Shown: positions 52,242 through 60,461 of the stretch, piece by piece
Numbering within the stretch: position 1 is the stretch's first letter
Layout of the letters: every line of letters starts with the position of its first letter
Assembly (NCBI RefSeq): GCF_014905615.1
Contig: NZ_AQGU01000023.1
Coordinates: forward strand, 1 to 64,000
DNA length: 64,000 nucleotides
Source: Pseudoalteromonas aliena SW19
Lineage (GTDB): Bacteria; Pseudomonadota; Gammaproteobacteria; Enterobacterales; Alteromonadaceae
Reading direction: 5' to 3'
The notes under the pieces: generated by a model
What the model was told of the DNA's origin: nothing
Seen by the model: only the letters and a program-made list of their open reading frames with translations
Databases searched by the model: none
Made by a program: the position numbers and the translations under genes

Positions 52242-53774
52242 ATGTCGGCAGAAAAAACCCATCTTGAAATTTGTAACTTAACCAGAGAGCAATATCCGCA
52301 AATTAAAACCTTGATGGATCAAGCGTATCCCGACTTAGGTGGTGCGTGGCCAAGTCATACCATTTTTAGATTAATAGACCAATTTCCTGAAGGGCAAATA
52401 GGTATTGTAGATGACGGCGTGCTGGTGGGCTTAGCGCTGAGCGTACAAGTTGATTACACACGTTTTTCAAACCCGCATACCTATGAAGATATTGCAGATG
52501 GTCACGACCGTGTATTTAGCGATACCGACGGCGATGCACTATACGGCTTAGATGTTGCCATTAGTGAAACCCACAGAGGCATGCGTTTAGGCCGTCGCCT
52601 TTATGATGCCCGTAAAGAACTGTGCCGCCAATATAACCTACGTGCTATTTTAGCGGGTGGGCGTATTCCGTGTTATTACAATCACAGCAGTGAAATGACG
52701 CCAATGGAATACATTGCAAAAGTAGATCAGAGAGAGCTATACGATCCTATTTTAAGTTTTCAGTTGTCTAATGATTTTCAGGTAAAGCGTTTACTTAAAA
52801 AGTATTTACCAGAGGATCAAGAGTCAGTTGGTTACGCCACTTTACTTGAGTGGAATAACATTATGTATGAACCAACCGACACGGTACTCGAGTCAACTAA
52901 ATCAATCGTGCGCGTAGGGGCTGTGCAATGGCAAATGCGTTGTGTTGAATCGGTTGAAGAAATGCTAAAGCAGGTTGAATACTTTGTAGATACCGTATCT
53001 GACTACAAAAGCGACTTTATACTCTTCCCTGAATTTTTTAACGCACCATTAATGGGCTTAGGAAATCAAAGCAATCAAACTGAAGCGATTCGCTATTTAG
53101 CTGAATATACCGAGACGTTTAAAAACGCGATGTCGCGTATGGCAATAGAATATAACGCCAATATTATTACCGGCTCTATGCCACTGGCCGAAGATGATAA
53201 AATTTATAACGTGAGTTATTTATGCCACCGCAGCGGTAAAATAGACGAGCAACGTAAAATACATATTACCCCGCATGAACAAAACGATTGGGTTATTCAA
53301 GGCGGCGACAAAATTGCTGTATTTGAAACCGATGCAGGTCGCGTAGGTATTCAAATTTGTTATGACGTAGAATTTCCTGAGCTTTCACGCATATTGGCCA
53401 AACAAGGTTTAGATATTCTGTTTGTACCATTTTGGACTGACACTAAAAACAGCTACCTACGTGTTCGCCATTGTGCACAAGCCCGTGCAATAGAAAACGA
53501 ATGTTATGTGGTTATTGCAGGCTCGGTAGGTAACTTACCTCAAGTAGAAAGCCTTGATGTGCAATATTCGCAATCAGCTGTATTAACGCCATCAGACTTT
53601 TCGTTCCCGCACGATGCAACACTTAACGAAGCCACGCCAAACACCGAAATGCTATTATTTAGCGATCTTGATATGGATAAGCTAAAAATTCTTCACAGCG
53701 AAGGCACGGTGCGTAACTTAAAAGATCGCCGTGAAGATTTATACGAAGTTATATTGAAAAAGAGAGATGCTTAA
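52242..53774 (+). CDS. GNAT-nitrilase fusion (carbon-nitrogen hydrolase)
   Basis: The ATG at 52242 (AAAGGAG ribosome-binding site 7 nt before) gives 510 residues; an upstream ATG at 52200 adds fourteen. An N-terminal GNAT acetyltransferase domain (about 5-190, LGRRLYDARKELCR as the acetyl-CoA-binding loop) is followed by a nitrilase domain (about 220-500) with the Glu264-Lys339-Cys373 triad (LFPEFF, RKIHITPHE, IQICYDVEFPE). This fused type is known but its substrate is not. Its stop codon overlaps the start of the SMR exporter by one base, so the two are coupled. Confidence 0.92.
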   Translation: MSAEKTHLEICNLTREQYPQIKTLMDQAYPDLGGAWPSHTIFRLIDQFPEGQIGIVDDGVLVGLALSVQVDYTRFSNPHTYEDIADGHDRVFSDTDGDALYGLDVAISETHRGMRLGRRLYDARKELCRQYNLRAILAGGRIPCYYNHSSEMTPMEYIAKVDQRELYDPILSFQLSNDFQVKRLLKKYLPEDQESVGYATLLEWNNIMYEPTDTVLESTKSIVRVGAVQWQMRCVESVEEMLKQVEYFVDTVSDYKSDFILFPEFFNAPLMGLGNQSNQTEAIRYLAEYTETFKNAMSRMAIEYNANIITGSMPLAEDDKIYNVSYLCHRSGKIDEQRKIHITPHEQNDWVIQGGDKIAVFETDAGRVGIQICYDVEFPELSRILAKQGLDILFVPFWTDTKNSYLRVRHCAQARAIENECYVVIAGSVGNLPQVESLDVQYSQSAVLTPSDFSFPHDATLNEATPNTEMLLFSDLDMDKLKILHSEGTVRNLKDRREDLYEVILKKRDA

Positions 53775-54091
53775 TGGCGTGGATGTACTTAATTATTGCT
53801 GGTTTACTTGAAATTGGCTGGCCGATTGGCTTAAAAATATCGCAAAACCCAGAAACCCGATGGCAAGGCATCGCAATAGCTATTACATTTATGGTCGCTA
53901 GTGGCTTTATGTTGTGGCTTGCCCAAAAGCAAATATCAATGGGCACATCATACGCCGTATGGACAGGTATTGGCGCTGCCGGTACGTTTTTAGTCGGCAT
54001 ATTGTTTTATAACGATGCCGCAACGTTTGGTCGTATTGCGGGAGTATTAATGATTATTAGTGGTGTGATAACGCTAAAGATTAGCTCTTAA
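53774..54091 (+). CDS. Gdx/SugE-type small multidrug resistance exporter
   Basis: The 105-residue protein has four membrane helices, the essential Glu13 in GLLEIGWPIGLK and the TSYAVWTGIGAAGTF segment that is diagnostic of the SugE/Gdx subgroup. This subgroup exports guanidinium in exchange for protons, rather than typical EmrE-type cations. The start overlaps the nitrilase stop (TAATG). I did not see a guanidine riboswitch upstream. The function in guanidinium or a related cation export is inferred from the subgroup. Confidence 0.9.
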   Translation: MAWMYLIIAGLLEIGWPIGLKISQNPETRWQGIAIAITFMVASGFMLWLAQKQISMGTSYAVWTGIGAAGTFLVGILFYNDAATFGRIAGVLMIISGVITLKISS

Positions 54092-54123
54092 TTGGTAATT
54101 CGAATAAACGCTTAATTATGAAT

Positions 54124-54152
54124 AGCGCAGGTATAAAAGCCTGCGCTTTTTT
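54124..54152 (+). terminator. Terminator of the nitrilase-exporter operon
   Basis: AGCGCAGG (54124-54131) and AGCGCAGG's complement CCTGCGCT (54140-54147) form a stem followed by T residues, just after the exporter gene. Confidence 0.9.
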
Positions 54153-54161
54153 ATGCTGCCA

Positions 54162-55049
54162 TTAATTCGGTAGCATAACCAAAATAGCAGCAATAGCTAT
54201 AAGAATTAAGCCTGCAGTATCTTGTTTTTTAAGTGGCTGTTTTAACCAAAATACGGCAATTAACATAGTAAAAAACACTTCAATCTGTCCAAGCGTTTTA
54301 ACATAAGCAACATGTTGTAAGCTCATTGCACTAAACCAGCCAATAGAGCCGATACAACTAAAAACACAAATTGCGGCTGTAGTGCCTTTGTATTGCCAAA
54401 GTTTACTGAGCGTTTTTGGCTCTTTTAATAATAAATAGCCAAGTAGTATTAGTGTTTGTAGGCTAATTACAAACAGCAAAACCCAAGCGGCTGAGTGTGG
54501 AAATAATAATCCTGAATTTAAGCTCGCTTCTCGTACCCACAATGATGTAAGTGCAAAGCAAGTACCACAAGCAAGTCCTAGTAACGCCGTTTTAGCATTA
54601 AAGTGTTTAACGCTTGTTATACCACTGAGCAGTAACACGGCAATAGCGCCAAAAAATACACCAAGCCAACCAAGTAAAGAAAGTGCCGAGCCAAAAAATA
54701 ATACACCTAAAATGGCAGCTACTAACGCCTCGCTTTTGGCAAGCCCAGCACCTATGGCGTAATTATTCATTTTAAATAACTTAACCATCAAGCCCGTAGC
54801 GAGTATTTGCATCACACTTGCGCCTATAATAAATCCCCAAAAGGCATTATTAAACGTAGGCATAGCGGTATCTTGATATTGATACAAACCATATAAGTAC
54901 ACAGCCGCAATAGGGCCTGCAATAATAAAGCGGGAGAGGGTTACGCCAGCAACACTCACATCGTTACTTAATTTACTTTGCAGGGCATTACGCCATGCTT
55001 GCATAAAGGCGGCTAAAAAAGTGAAAAAGATCCAAGTCATGGTTGTCAT
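54162..55049 (-). CDS. EamA/DMT family transporter
   Basis: The start at the ATG 55049 (MTTMTWIFFTFLAAFMQAW) gives 295 residues with about ten membrane helices in two EamA repeats. A frame from 55148 adds 33 non-hydrophobic residues that run through a 17-bp palindrome and are probably not translated. It is an inner-membrane metabolite exporter of unknown substrate. It is divergent from the MAPEG gene. Confidence 0.85.
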   Translation of the reverse strand: MTTMTWIFFTFLAAFMQAWRNALQSKLSNDVSVAGVTLSRFIIAGPIAAVYLYGLYQYQDTAMPTFNNAFWGFIIGASVMQILATGLMVKLFKMNNYAIGAGLAKSEALVAAILGVLFFGSALSLLGWLGVFFGAIAVLLLSGITSVKHFNAKTALLGLACGTCFALTSLWVREASLNSGLLFPHSAAWVLLFVISLQTLILLGYLLLKEPKTLSKLWQYKGTTAAICVFSCIGSIGWFSAMSLQHVAYVKTLGQIEVFFTMLIAVFWLKQPLKKQDTAGLILIAIAAILVMLPN

Positions 55050-55110
55050 CGTTAAAATGTAAGGCAGTAAAGTTAACAAGCTTTGAGAAGTAAAGCGATG
55101 CATTAACTGT

Positions 55111-55147
55111 GATGTTGAATATTCATCATCTGCGACATTATGTCGCA
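55111..55147. promoter_or_regulatory. Two adjacent palindromes between divergent genes
   Basis: TGCGACATTATGTCGCA (55131-55147) is a perfect palindrome. A near-perfect 20-bp one (55111-55130; arms GATGTTGAAT / ATTCATCATC, one mismatch) abuts it. They lie upstream of the DMT transporter and the MAPEG gene and look like operator sites. The regulator is unknown. Confidence 0.6.
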
Positions 55148-55193
55148 CGGGTTTAGGGGAGAATTTAGCTATAGTAAGCCTGATGTTATTGTT

Positions 55194-55237
55194 AGCCGCC
55201 TACGTTTGTTATCAAACGTTTCTGGCGGCTTTTTTTA
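55194..55237 (+). terminator. Strong terminator-like hairpin ahead of the MAPEG gene
   Basis: AGCCGCC (55194-55200) pairs with GGCGGCT (55224-55230), with an inner ACGTTTG/CAAACGT helix, followed by seven T residues. No plus-strand gene ends before it, so it would end a short transcript starting between the divergent promoters: either a leader/attenuator of the MAPEG gene or a small RNA. Confidence 0.75.
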
Positions 55238-55279
55238 TGCGCTTATGCTAAATTATCCGAAACATCAAAAGGATAAATT

Positions 55280-55663
55280 ATGACAACATTAGTTGTATGT
55301 GCATTACTTGCGGTATTAATGCCTTACTTTGCAAAAGTGCCGGTTGCTATAGCAATGGCAAAATTAGGTCGATACGACAATAAACACCCAAGGGCGCAGC
55401 AATCAAAATTAACCGGCTTTGGTGCACGGGCGCTCGCTGCTCATCAAAACTGTTTTGAATCGCTTGCTGTTTTTGCTGTTGCTATTGCAGTTGTACTGGG
55501 CACTAACTCTGTAGGTGCAATGACAGAAACGCTAGCGGTTACGCATATTGTGTCGCGTATTTTGTATTGCGTATTTTACTATATGAACCTAGATATAATT
55601 CGCTCATTAGTGTGGTTTATTGGTTTGGGGTCAGCCATTGCCATGATTGTGGTGAGCTTATAA
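55280..55663 (+). CDS. MAPEG family membrane protein
   Basis: The 127-residue protein has four membrane helices and the MAPEG-like loop KLTGFGARALAAHQNCFESLAVFA, containing the Asn/Glu pattern of glutathione-dependent eicosanoid enzymes and their bacterial relatives. The physiological role in bacteria is unclear. An AAGGAT ribosome-binding site precedes the ATG. It is terminated by the inverted repeat at 55681 and preceded by the terminator-like hairpin. Confidence 0.9.
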   Translation: MTTLVVCALLAVLMPYFAKVPVAIAMAKLGRYDNKHPRAQQSKLTGFGARALAAHQNCFESLAVFAVAIAVVLGTNSVGAMTETLAVTHIVSRILYCVFYYMNLDIIRSLVWFIGLGSAIAMIVVSL

Positions 55664-55680
55664 CTTTATAGCGTAAAACC

Positions 55681-55715
55681 ACAAAGCAAGCAGCCTAAAA
55701 GGGCGCTTGCTTTGT
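55681..55715. terminator. 11-bp inverted repeat between convergent genes
   Basis: ACAAAGCAAGC (55681-55691) and GCTTGCTTTGT (55705-55715) are perfect inverted repeats between the MAPEG gene and the BlaR1-like gene. There is no long T-run; it probably serves as a bidirectional transcript end. Confidence 0.7.
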
Positions 55716-55737
55716 AGTCTTGAAAAATCTAATAAAG

Positions 55738-56946
55738 TTAGTGCGATACTTTAATTCGCTCTATTAAATCGGTATTAGCAACTTCATTGTTTATTGCAAA
55801 ATCGAGCTGTACAAGTACGTTTTGATAACCCATTGATGAGGGTTTGTATTGCCACTGTCTTAGCGCCTTTTTAGCTTCACGGTCAAATATGGTTTCAGGC
55901 TTTGCACTAACAACAGAAACATTAGCGGTTTCACCATTGGGAGTTATATCGTACTTTAATACCACTGAGCCGCTGATGCCTTGTTGAGCTGCTTGTATTG
56001 GATAAAGGGGTTCAATACGCATTGTCGGTGAAATGTGATCCTCTTTAGTCATTGCCTCTGGTTGCTTTGCAATCGCCAATCCACTTAGCATACTTGCTGC
56101 TACAAGTAATAAGCCACCTTTAGCAAACTTTGAATGTTTTCCGCTGTGTTTTATATTAGTAAGTCGTTGTAACATCGTTTTTTTATCTCCGTAGTGTGAA
56201 TAAGCCATAAGCCCTGTGGGCGCATTCGCCGCGCAGTTTATTAAGGCTTTGCTGTATAAAATGTGTTGTTGTGTGTTTTTATCGGCTAATACCCGTTCAT
56301 CACAAGTCAGCTCTTGTAGTCGGCGCATGCTTGCGTAACAAAACCAAGCTAGTGGGTTAAACCAAAGTAAAATAGTAGGCAGTAATATAAGTGAGTTTGT
56401 TAAGTTGTCTTTGCGTTTAATGTGTACGTTTTCGTGTTCTAAAATAAGGGCTAATGTGGCTTTATCAAACTGGGTATTATAGTTACTCGGTAATACCAGC
56501 TTACTGTTTAAAATACCGACCACCATCGGCGTGGCTACATGTTGACTGGTGTAGGTTTTAACATCAGCGGTATGAGTGCCTTCAAATTGTGTTAACTCAG
56601 TTAACTGCAGGCTTTTAACAAAACGGGTATGTGTAATAAAACTAGCTATTAATAACCCTGCGGTAATAAGTGCATACATGAGCGCCCAGCTAATACCTAC
56701 CTCGTTTGTAAAAGGTTGGTTGGGGGTGATTAAGTAGTGACTAATATCACTGTTTTGCAGTGGTTTAATCGCGTTTGGTAAATTAGCGATAACCAATGCC
56801 GCAGGTAATAGCCATGCTAATTTATATACAAATCGCGAGCCAAGGGCTTTTAAACCAAATCGCTCGAGTAAAATAAATCCACAAAACAAAATACTTAATA
56901 GTAGTTGCTGCTCAATCAACCAATTAAACCCAGTTTGAATAACCAT
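55738..56946 (-). CDS. BlaR1-like M56 family peptidase with TonB C-terminal domain
   Basis: The 402-residue membrane protein has about four helices, then an M56 metallopeptidase domain with the zinc motif HENVH in LILEHENVHIKRKDNLTN and LTCDERVL as the third ligand. The C-terminal part (about 300-395, PLYPIQAAQQGISGSVVLKYD, FDREAKKALRQWQYKPS) is a TonB-C-like domain instead of the beta-lactam-binding domain of BlaR1. It is paired with a BlaI/MecI repressor gene 9 bp upstream. By analogy it may sense a signal and cause BlaI cleavage, but no beta-lactamase gene is adjacent. Confidence 0.9.
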   Translation of the reverse strand: MVIQTGFNWLIEQQLLLSILFCGFILLERFGLKALGSRFVYKLAWLLPAALVIANLPNAIKPLQNSDISHYLITPNQPFTNEVGISWALMYALITAGLLIASFITHTRFVKSLQLTELTQFEGTHTADVKTYTSQHVATPMVVGILNSKLVLPSNYNTQFDKATLALILEHENVHIKRKDNLTNSLILLPTILLWFNPLAWFCYASMRRLQELTCDERVLADKNTQQHILYSKALINCAANAPTGLMAYSHYGDKKTMLQRLTNIKHSGKHSKFAKGGLLLVAASMLSGLAIAKQPEAMTKEDHISPTMRIEPLYPIQAAQQGISGSVVLKYDITPNGETANVSVVSAKPETIFDREAKKALRQWQYKPSSMGYQNVLVQLDFAINNEVANTDLIERIKVSH

Positions 56947-56955
56947 GTTAATCCC

Positions 56956-57330
56956 TTACTTTTGGTTTTTTTCCCAGTCATCTATAACTTTTTTAAGCTC
57001 GTTTATATCTTGCTGAGAAAGCTGCTCCGATTTAGCAAAACCACTTACAAGTGGCGCAATACGCCCGCTAAAAAAGCGCTCAATAAAGTTTTGGCTTTCT
57101 TTTAATGTGTAGTCTGCGCGCTCAATACACGGCATATAAATATATTGGCGACCGTCTTTTTCAAATGTAAGTGCGCCTTTTTTTACTAGTCGACCTAGTA
57201 GGGTTTTAATTGTTTTTTCGTGCCATTGCTTATCGTCGCTTAAGCGCTCAATTATTTGACTCGCGGTGGCGGGGTAGTTAATCCAAAGTGCGTCGAGCAC
57301 GTCAAACTCTGCTTTTGATAACTCAATCAT
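56956..57330 (-). CDS. BlaI/MecI/CopY family transcriptional repressor
   Basis: The 124-residue protein has the typical N-terminal winged helix (LSKAEFDVLDALWINYPATASQIIERL, KTIKTLLGRLVKKGAL) and a C-terminal dimerisation helix. It is directly upstream of the BlaR1-like peptidase gene. BlaI proteins bind TACAnnTGTA-type dyads; one such dyad and a related one lie in its own promoter region, suggesting autorepression. Confidence 0.93.
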   Translation of the reverse strand: MIELSKAEFDVLDALWINYPATASQIIERLSDDKQWHEKTIKTLLGRLVKKGALTFEKDGRQYIYMPCIERADYTLKESQNFIERFFSGRIAPLVSGFAKSEQLSQQDINELKKVIDDWEKNQK

Positions 57331-57339
57331 GCTATTGCC

Positions 57340-57369
57340 TACAAATGTAATCTTTAATTGTAGACTACA
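57340..57369. promoter_or_regulatory. BlaI-type operators
   Basis: TACAAATGTA (57340-57349) fits the BlaI/MecI core TACAnnTGTA, and TGTAGACTACA (57359-57369) is a perfect palindrome of the same half-sites. They lie 10-39 bp upstream of the blaI-like start codon. Confidence 0.7.
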
Positions 57370-57432
57370 CCTGTAATCTGTAATTGCAAGTTTATTTTTT
57401 AACTTTTTGAGATGTAGTTAAGTGACTTGGTA

Positions 57433-58125
57433 TTAGATTTTTGAAATATCGTTTTTATTAATTTGTATATATTGGTTTTCAGGTAGGTTTAGTTTTGAAA
57501 GGGTGAGGTCACTAAATTGCGCTCTATATAAATCAATTACTTTGTAGCCGCAGTAATGCGCCATCTTACGTATTTGCCTGTTTAGCCCTTGCTTTAAAAC
57601 AATACTAAATTGATTGCTGGCTATTTTATTAACTTCGCAAGGCAGGGTTATGTGTTTATCAACCGGTACGCCTGCTGCCATTTTTTTACAAAAAGCATCG
57701 TCTAAAGGCTTATTTACGGTGACTAAATAATGTTTAGGCTGGTGGAAATCAGGATGTATTAGTTGATTACAAAAATCCCCATCGTTGGTCAAAATAAGTA
57801 AACCACGGGAGTCTTTATCAAGGCGGCCAATGGGGTAAACACGAGTAAAGGTAGGCAGGTGATGAATGAGGCTGGTAGGGTCGTCAATATTTAATTTGCA
57901 ATCAATACCTACTGGCTTGTGGTACGCAAAATAAACTAAATCGGCAGCACCTTTAATTTCTTTTTCGTTCACTATTATAGTGTCTTGCTCATCAACGTGA
58001 TCAATGTGATTAGCTGGGCGATTATTTACAGTCACAACGCCTTCGTCAATTAAACGCGAGGCTTGTTTGCGAGAACAAATACCTGAATGGGCAATATATT
58101 TAGCGAGTCGGATTTTTGTACTCAT
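57433..58125 (-). CDS. rluF: RluF-like rRNA pseudouridine synthase
   Basis: The 230-residue protein has an N-terminal S4 RNA-binding domain (IRLAKYIAHSGICSRKQASRLIDEG) and a pseudouridine synthase domain with the catalytic Asp in GRLDKDSRGLLILTNDGD. The later GAGVP-like stretch (KKMAAGVPV) and LKQGLNRQIRKM favour the RluF branch of the RsuA family, which modifies 23S rRNA. RluE or RsuB-like roles are the alternative. It is shorter than E. coli RluF (290). Confidence 0.85.
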   Translation of the reverse strand: MSTKIRLAKYIAHSGICSRKQASRLIDEGVVTVNNRPANHIDHVDEQDTIIVNEKEIKGAADLVYFAYHKPVGIDCKLNIDDPTSLIHHLPTFTRVYPIGRLDKDSRGLLILTNDGDFCNQLIHPDFHQPKHYLVTVNKPLDDAFCKKMAAGVPVDKHITLPCEVNKIASNQFSIVLKQGLNRQIRKMAHYCGYKVIDLYRAQFSDLTLSKLNLPENQYIQINKNDISKI

Positions 58126-58215
58126 AACGTATGATGTCAGCGGCTAATAAAAGTTTGATCGCGATTATAGCAAAGCTGCGTATCTATGAGGTTACTTTTA
58201 AAAAAGGTGGTTGTT

Positions 58216-58521
58216 ATGGGTATGAAATTCTCAGAATTAAAAAAACATGAGCCATTACAAAAGGTGGTTGCGCATTCTCTTGAAATGGCATTATACCAAG
58301 TCTCTGTAATTATAAATAATGTTGAATATTACGTGACAGAGGAAAATGGTGAGTTTATAAAAGCACTAAGCCCACTGCATATTCAAAAGCGTTTTGAAAA
58401 AATAGCCTATGCACAAATGATGCTACGCCATACAAGTGCTTACGATGAAATGTGCGGTCAACCCGAAAAAACAGCCAGTAATATGCTTGAAGTCCCATTT
58501 GGTAAAAATAACCTGTATTGA
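58216..58521 (+). CDS. DUF6482 family protein
   Basis: The ATG at 58216 has an AAGGTGG ribosome-binding site 5 nt before it; an upstream ATG at 58186 lacks one. The 101-residue soluble protein (MGMKFSELKKHEPLQKVV) matches DUF6482-type sequences, with a short beta strand (VEYYVTEENGEFIKALS) and a helical C-terminus. The function is unknown. Confidence 0.75.
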   Translation: MGMKFSELKKHEPLQKVVAHSLEMALYQVSVIINNVEYYVTEENGEFIKALSPLHIQKRFEKIAYAQMMLRHTSAYDEMCGQPEKTASNMLEVPFGKNNLY

Positions 58522-58561
58522 TTGAGCTAGTTTGCTAGTATCAGCTCTTTAAGGGCGGCAC

Positions 58562-58969
58562 ATGTATCAATTAACAGCAGATAATACTGATGCGTTAAAC
58601 GTAGCGCTTCGCGCGCAAATGGTTGAATTTAACGCCCAGCATTTTGATGCGCAAAGAGTGCCATTAGGTTATAAATTTGCTGATGAGCAAGGCGAGCTTG
58701 TTGCCGGTATTAGTGGGTGTGTATTTGGAAATTGGCTGATGATTAGTTGGCTTTGGTGTAGCGATAGTGCACGAGGGAAAGGGCTTGCAGATAAGTTGCT
58801 AACGGCACTTGAGCAAGCTGCTATTGAACTAGGAGCAACAACTGCTCAGCTTGATACACTTGATTTTCAAGCAAAACCTTTTTACGAAAGGCGCGGTTAT
58901 AGTGTTAAGTATCAACTTAATAATTACCCACGCTCAGGGACGCGTTACTTTATGGAAAAGCCACTTTAA
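58562..58969 (+). CDS. GNAT family N-acetyltransferase
   Basis: The 135-residue protein has the GNAT acetyl-CoA-binding pattern (DSARGKGLADKLLTALEQAA, an R/Q-x-x-G-x-G/A type loop) and a C-terminal DFQAKPFYERRGYSVKY. The acceptor is unknown. It is a single gene convergent with hopJ. Confidence 0.9.
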   Translation: MYQLTADNTDALNVALRAQMVEFNAQHFDAQRVPLGYKFADEQGELVAGISGCVFGNWLMISWLWCSDSARGKGLADKLLTALEQAAIELGATTAQLDTLDFQAKPFYERRGYSVKYQLNNYPRSGTRYFMEKPL

Positions 58970-58979
58970 TTTTTGTTGG

Positions 58980-59336
58980 CTATTTTTCTTTTAGTGGCTT
59001 GCCTTCAAAGGTAATACCTAAAAAAGGTGTTGCCTCTGGTGCTAACATAAAGGTGCGAATGTTCATGTGATCGTCCCCTTTAGGGTTTTGCAGCACGTCG
59101 TCTCGGTAAAACTTACCAAAGCAATCTAAGGTATTTTGTTTACTTAAATCGTTTAATTTAGCAAATGCAAAAATTTTACACGAACCGTTGTTCTCACTCG
59201 CAGCGCTAAGTAATCCATGGTTATTGAAGCCACATGCGGTAAAATTGTAATTCGCTTCAATCACAGCCATTGTATCGGTAAATTGAATGCTTTTTGGATT
59301 TTCAGCAAGTGCTTTTAAATAGTTATTTAGTGTCAT
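58980..59336 (-). CDS. HopJ-like protein (type III effector HopJ family)
   Basis: The 118-residue protein matches the HopJ family throughout (IQFTDTMAVIEANYNFTACGF, ENNGSCKIFAFAKLNDLS, CFGKFYRDDVLQNPKGDDHMNIRTFM). The family is named after a Pseudomonas syringae effector but is widespread in marine gammaproteobacteria without type III secretion. No secretion system genes are in the window, so a housekeeping role is more likely; its function is unknown. It starts 21 bp after the retropepsin gene. Confidence 0.88.
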   Translation of the reverse strand: MTLNNYLKALAENPKSIQFTDTMAVIEANYNFTACGFNNHGLLSAASENNGSCKIFAFAKLNDLSKQNTLDCFGKFYRDDVLQNPKGDDHMNIRTFMLAPEATPFLGITFEGKPLKEK

Positions 59337-59357
59337 GTGTTACCTTTGGATTTTTAA

Positions 59358-60452
59358 TTATTTAGCGCTCAACTCTAGCTCATCTGTTTGCTGATTTATA
59401 TTGAATTTAAATCTCGATAAAAAGTTCATCCCTAATAAACCTTGTCCACGTACATTTTCAATACCCAGTACTTCAAAGCCATAAATTATTTGTTCGCCCA
59501 CTTTAAACGATTCAATTTGATAGCGCCTTACAACAATTTGACCGTTAGCTGTGTTTACCGTTACATCGCCTAAATACAAAGGCTGTGGCGAAATTTGATC
59601 AATAATATTTGTAGGTAGTGAGGTTACGCTTGCGCCTGTATCGATCATTAGTTCAGTGGATAAATTACTATTTATTTCGGTGGTTATTAAATAGTGCGCG
59701 CCGTAAGGGGCTAGGGTTACGTAGTCGCTAGGTGACAGTGCTTTATCAATCATGGCATGTAGTGTTTGCACTTGTGTTTTTAAGTTGTGCTGGCTTGGCA
59801 TACGATCAAGTGTTGCTTGTGCACTAATTAAGTCGCTTTGTTGATAGTAGGCATACGCAAGTGGATATAAAAATTGTGCGTTATCGCTTTTATAATCGAG
59901 CCAAATTTGTATGTTCTCAATAATAGCTTGCCAGTTTTGTTGCTCTGTTAATGCGTTTAATTCGCTTTGAGTGAGCGTATTTAAGCGTGTATTTGCGTTG
60001 TTTTTCTGATCAGCAGATAGCAGCGGGAACAGTTCAAATAAAGCAATAATGGCGTTTTGTGTTTGCTCGCTATTAATTAAATACTCCACCTGAAAGTTAA
60101 GTAATTCTACGTTATAAGGGCTTTTATTTAATAACGTATTGATAAGTGATTCGCTGAGTAATAAATCGCTATTTAGCCATATTTTAAGTTGTACAAGCCA
60201 CGATGAATAAAGGTTTTTTGCACTTTCTGGATTGCTGTTTTTGAGTTGTTGATAGCTATTTAGTGCTGCATTAAATTGGTGTTGCTTAAATTGTGATTTG
60301 GCGATACTTAGCAGTGAATTTTGTTGCTTTGGTGATGTGTTTTTTACAATTTTTTGGGTTTTAATAGGCGCTTTTTTCGGCCACAGTAAATAAGCGTTAA
60401 GGCTAAGTGAGCCAATTAATAGCAAGGTGATTAGCTTGGTATAGTGGCTCAT
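59358..60452 (-). CDS. Retropepsin-like aspartic protease with TPR-like region
   Basis: The 364-residue product has an N-terminal membrane anchor (about 7-25), a helical TPR-like region (about 50-240) and a C-terminal retropepsin-like domain with the active-site motif MIDTGASVTSLP and the GLLGMNFLSRFKF signature. One domain per chain implies a dimer for activity. It is exposed to the periplasm. Similar proteins act as periplasmic proteases, but the target is unknown. It is followed by hopJ and preceded by yigB in the same direction. Confidence 0.88.
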   Translation of the reverse strand: MSHYTKLITLLLIGSLSLNAYLLWPKKAPIKTQKIVKNTSPKQQNSLLSIAKSQFKQHQFNAALNSYQQLKNSNPESAKNLYSSWLVQLKIWLNSDLLLSESLINTLLNKSPYNVELLNFQVEYLINSEQTQNAIIALFELFPLLSADQKNNANTRLNTLTQSELNALTEQQNWQAIIENIQIWLDYKSDNAQFLYPLAYAYYQQSDLISAQATLDRMPSQHNLKTQVQTLHAMIDKALSPSDYVTLAPYGAHYLITTEINSNLSTELMIDTGASVTSLPTNIIDQISPQPLYLGDVTVNTANGQIVVRRYQIESFKVGEQIIYGFEVLGIENVRGQGLLGMNFLSRFKFNINQQTDELELSAK

Positions 60453-60461
60453 TTTAACCTC

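Noticed and set aside
58980..59336. HopJ as evidence of a type III secretion system
   Set aside because: No secretion genes are present in the window, and the family is common in free-living marine bacteria.
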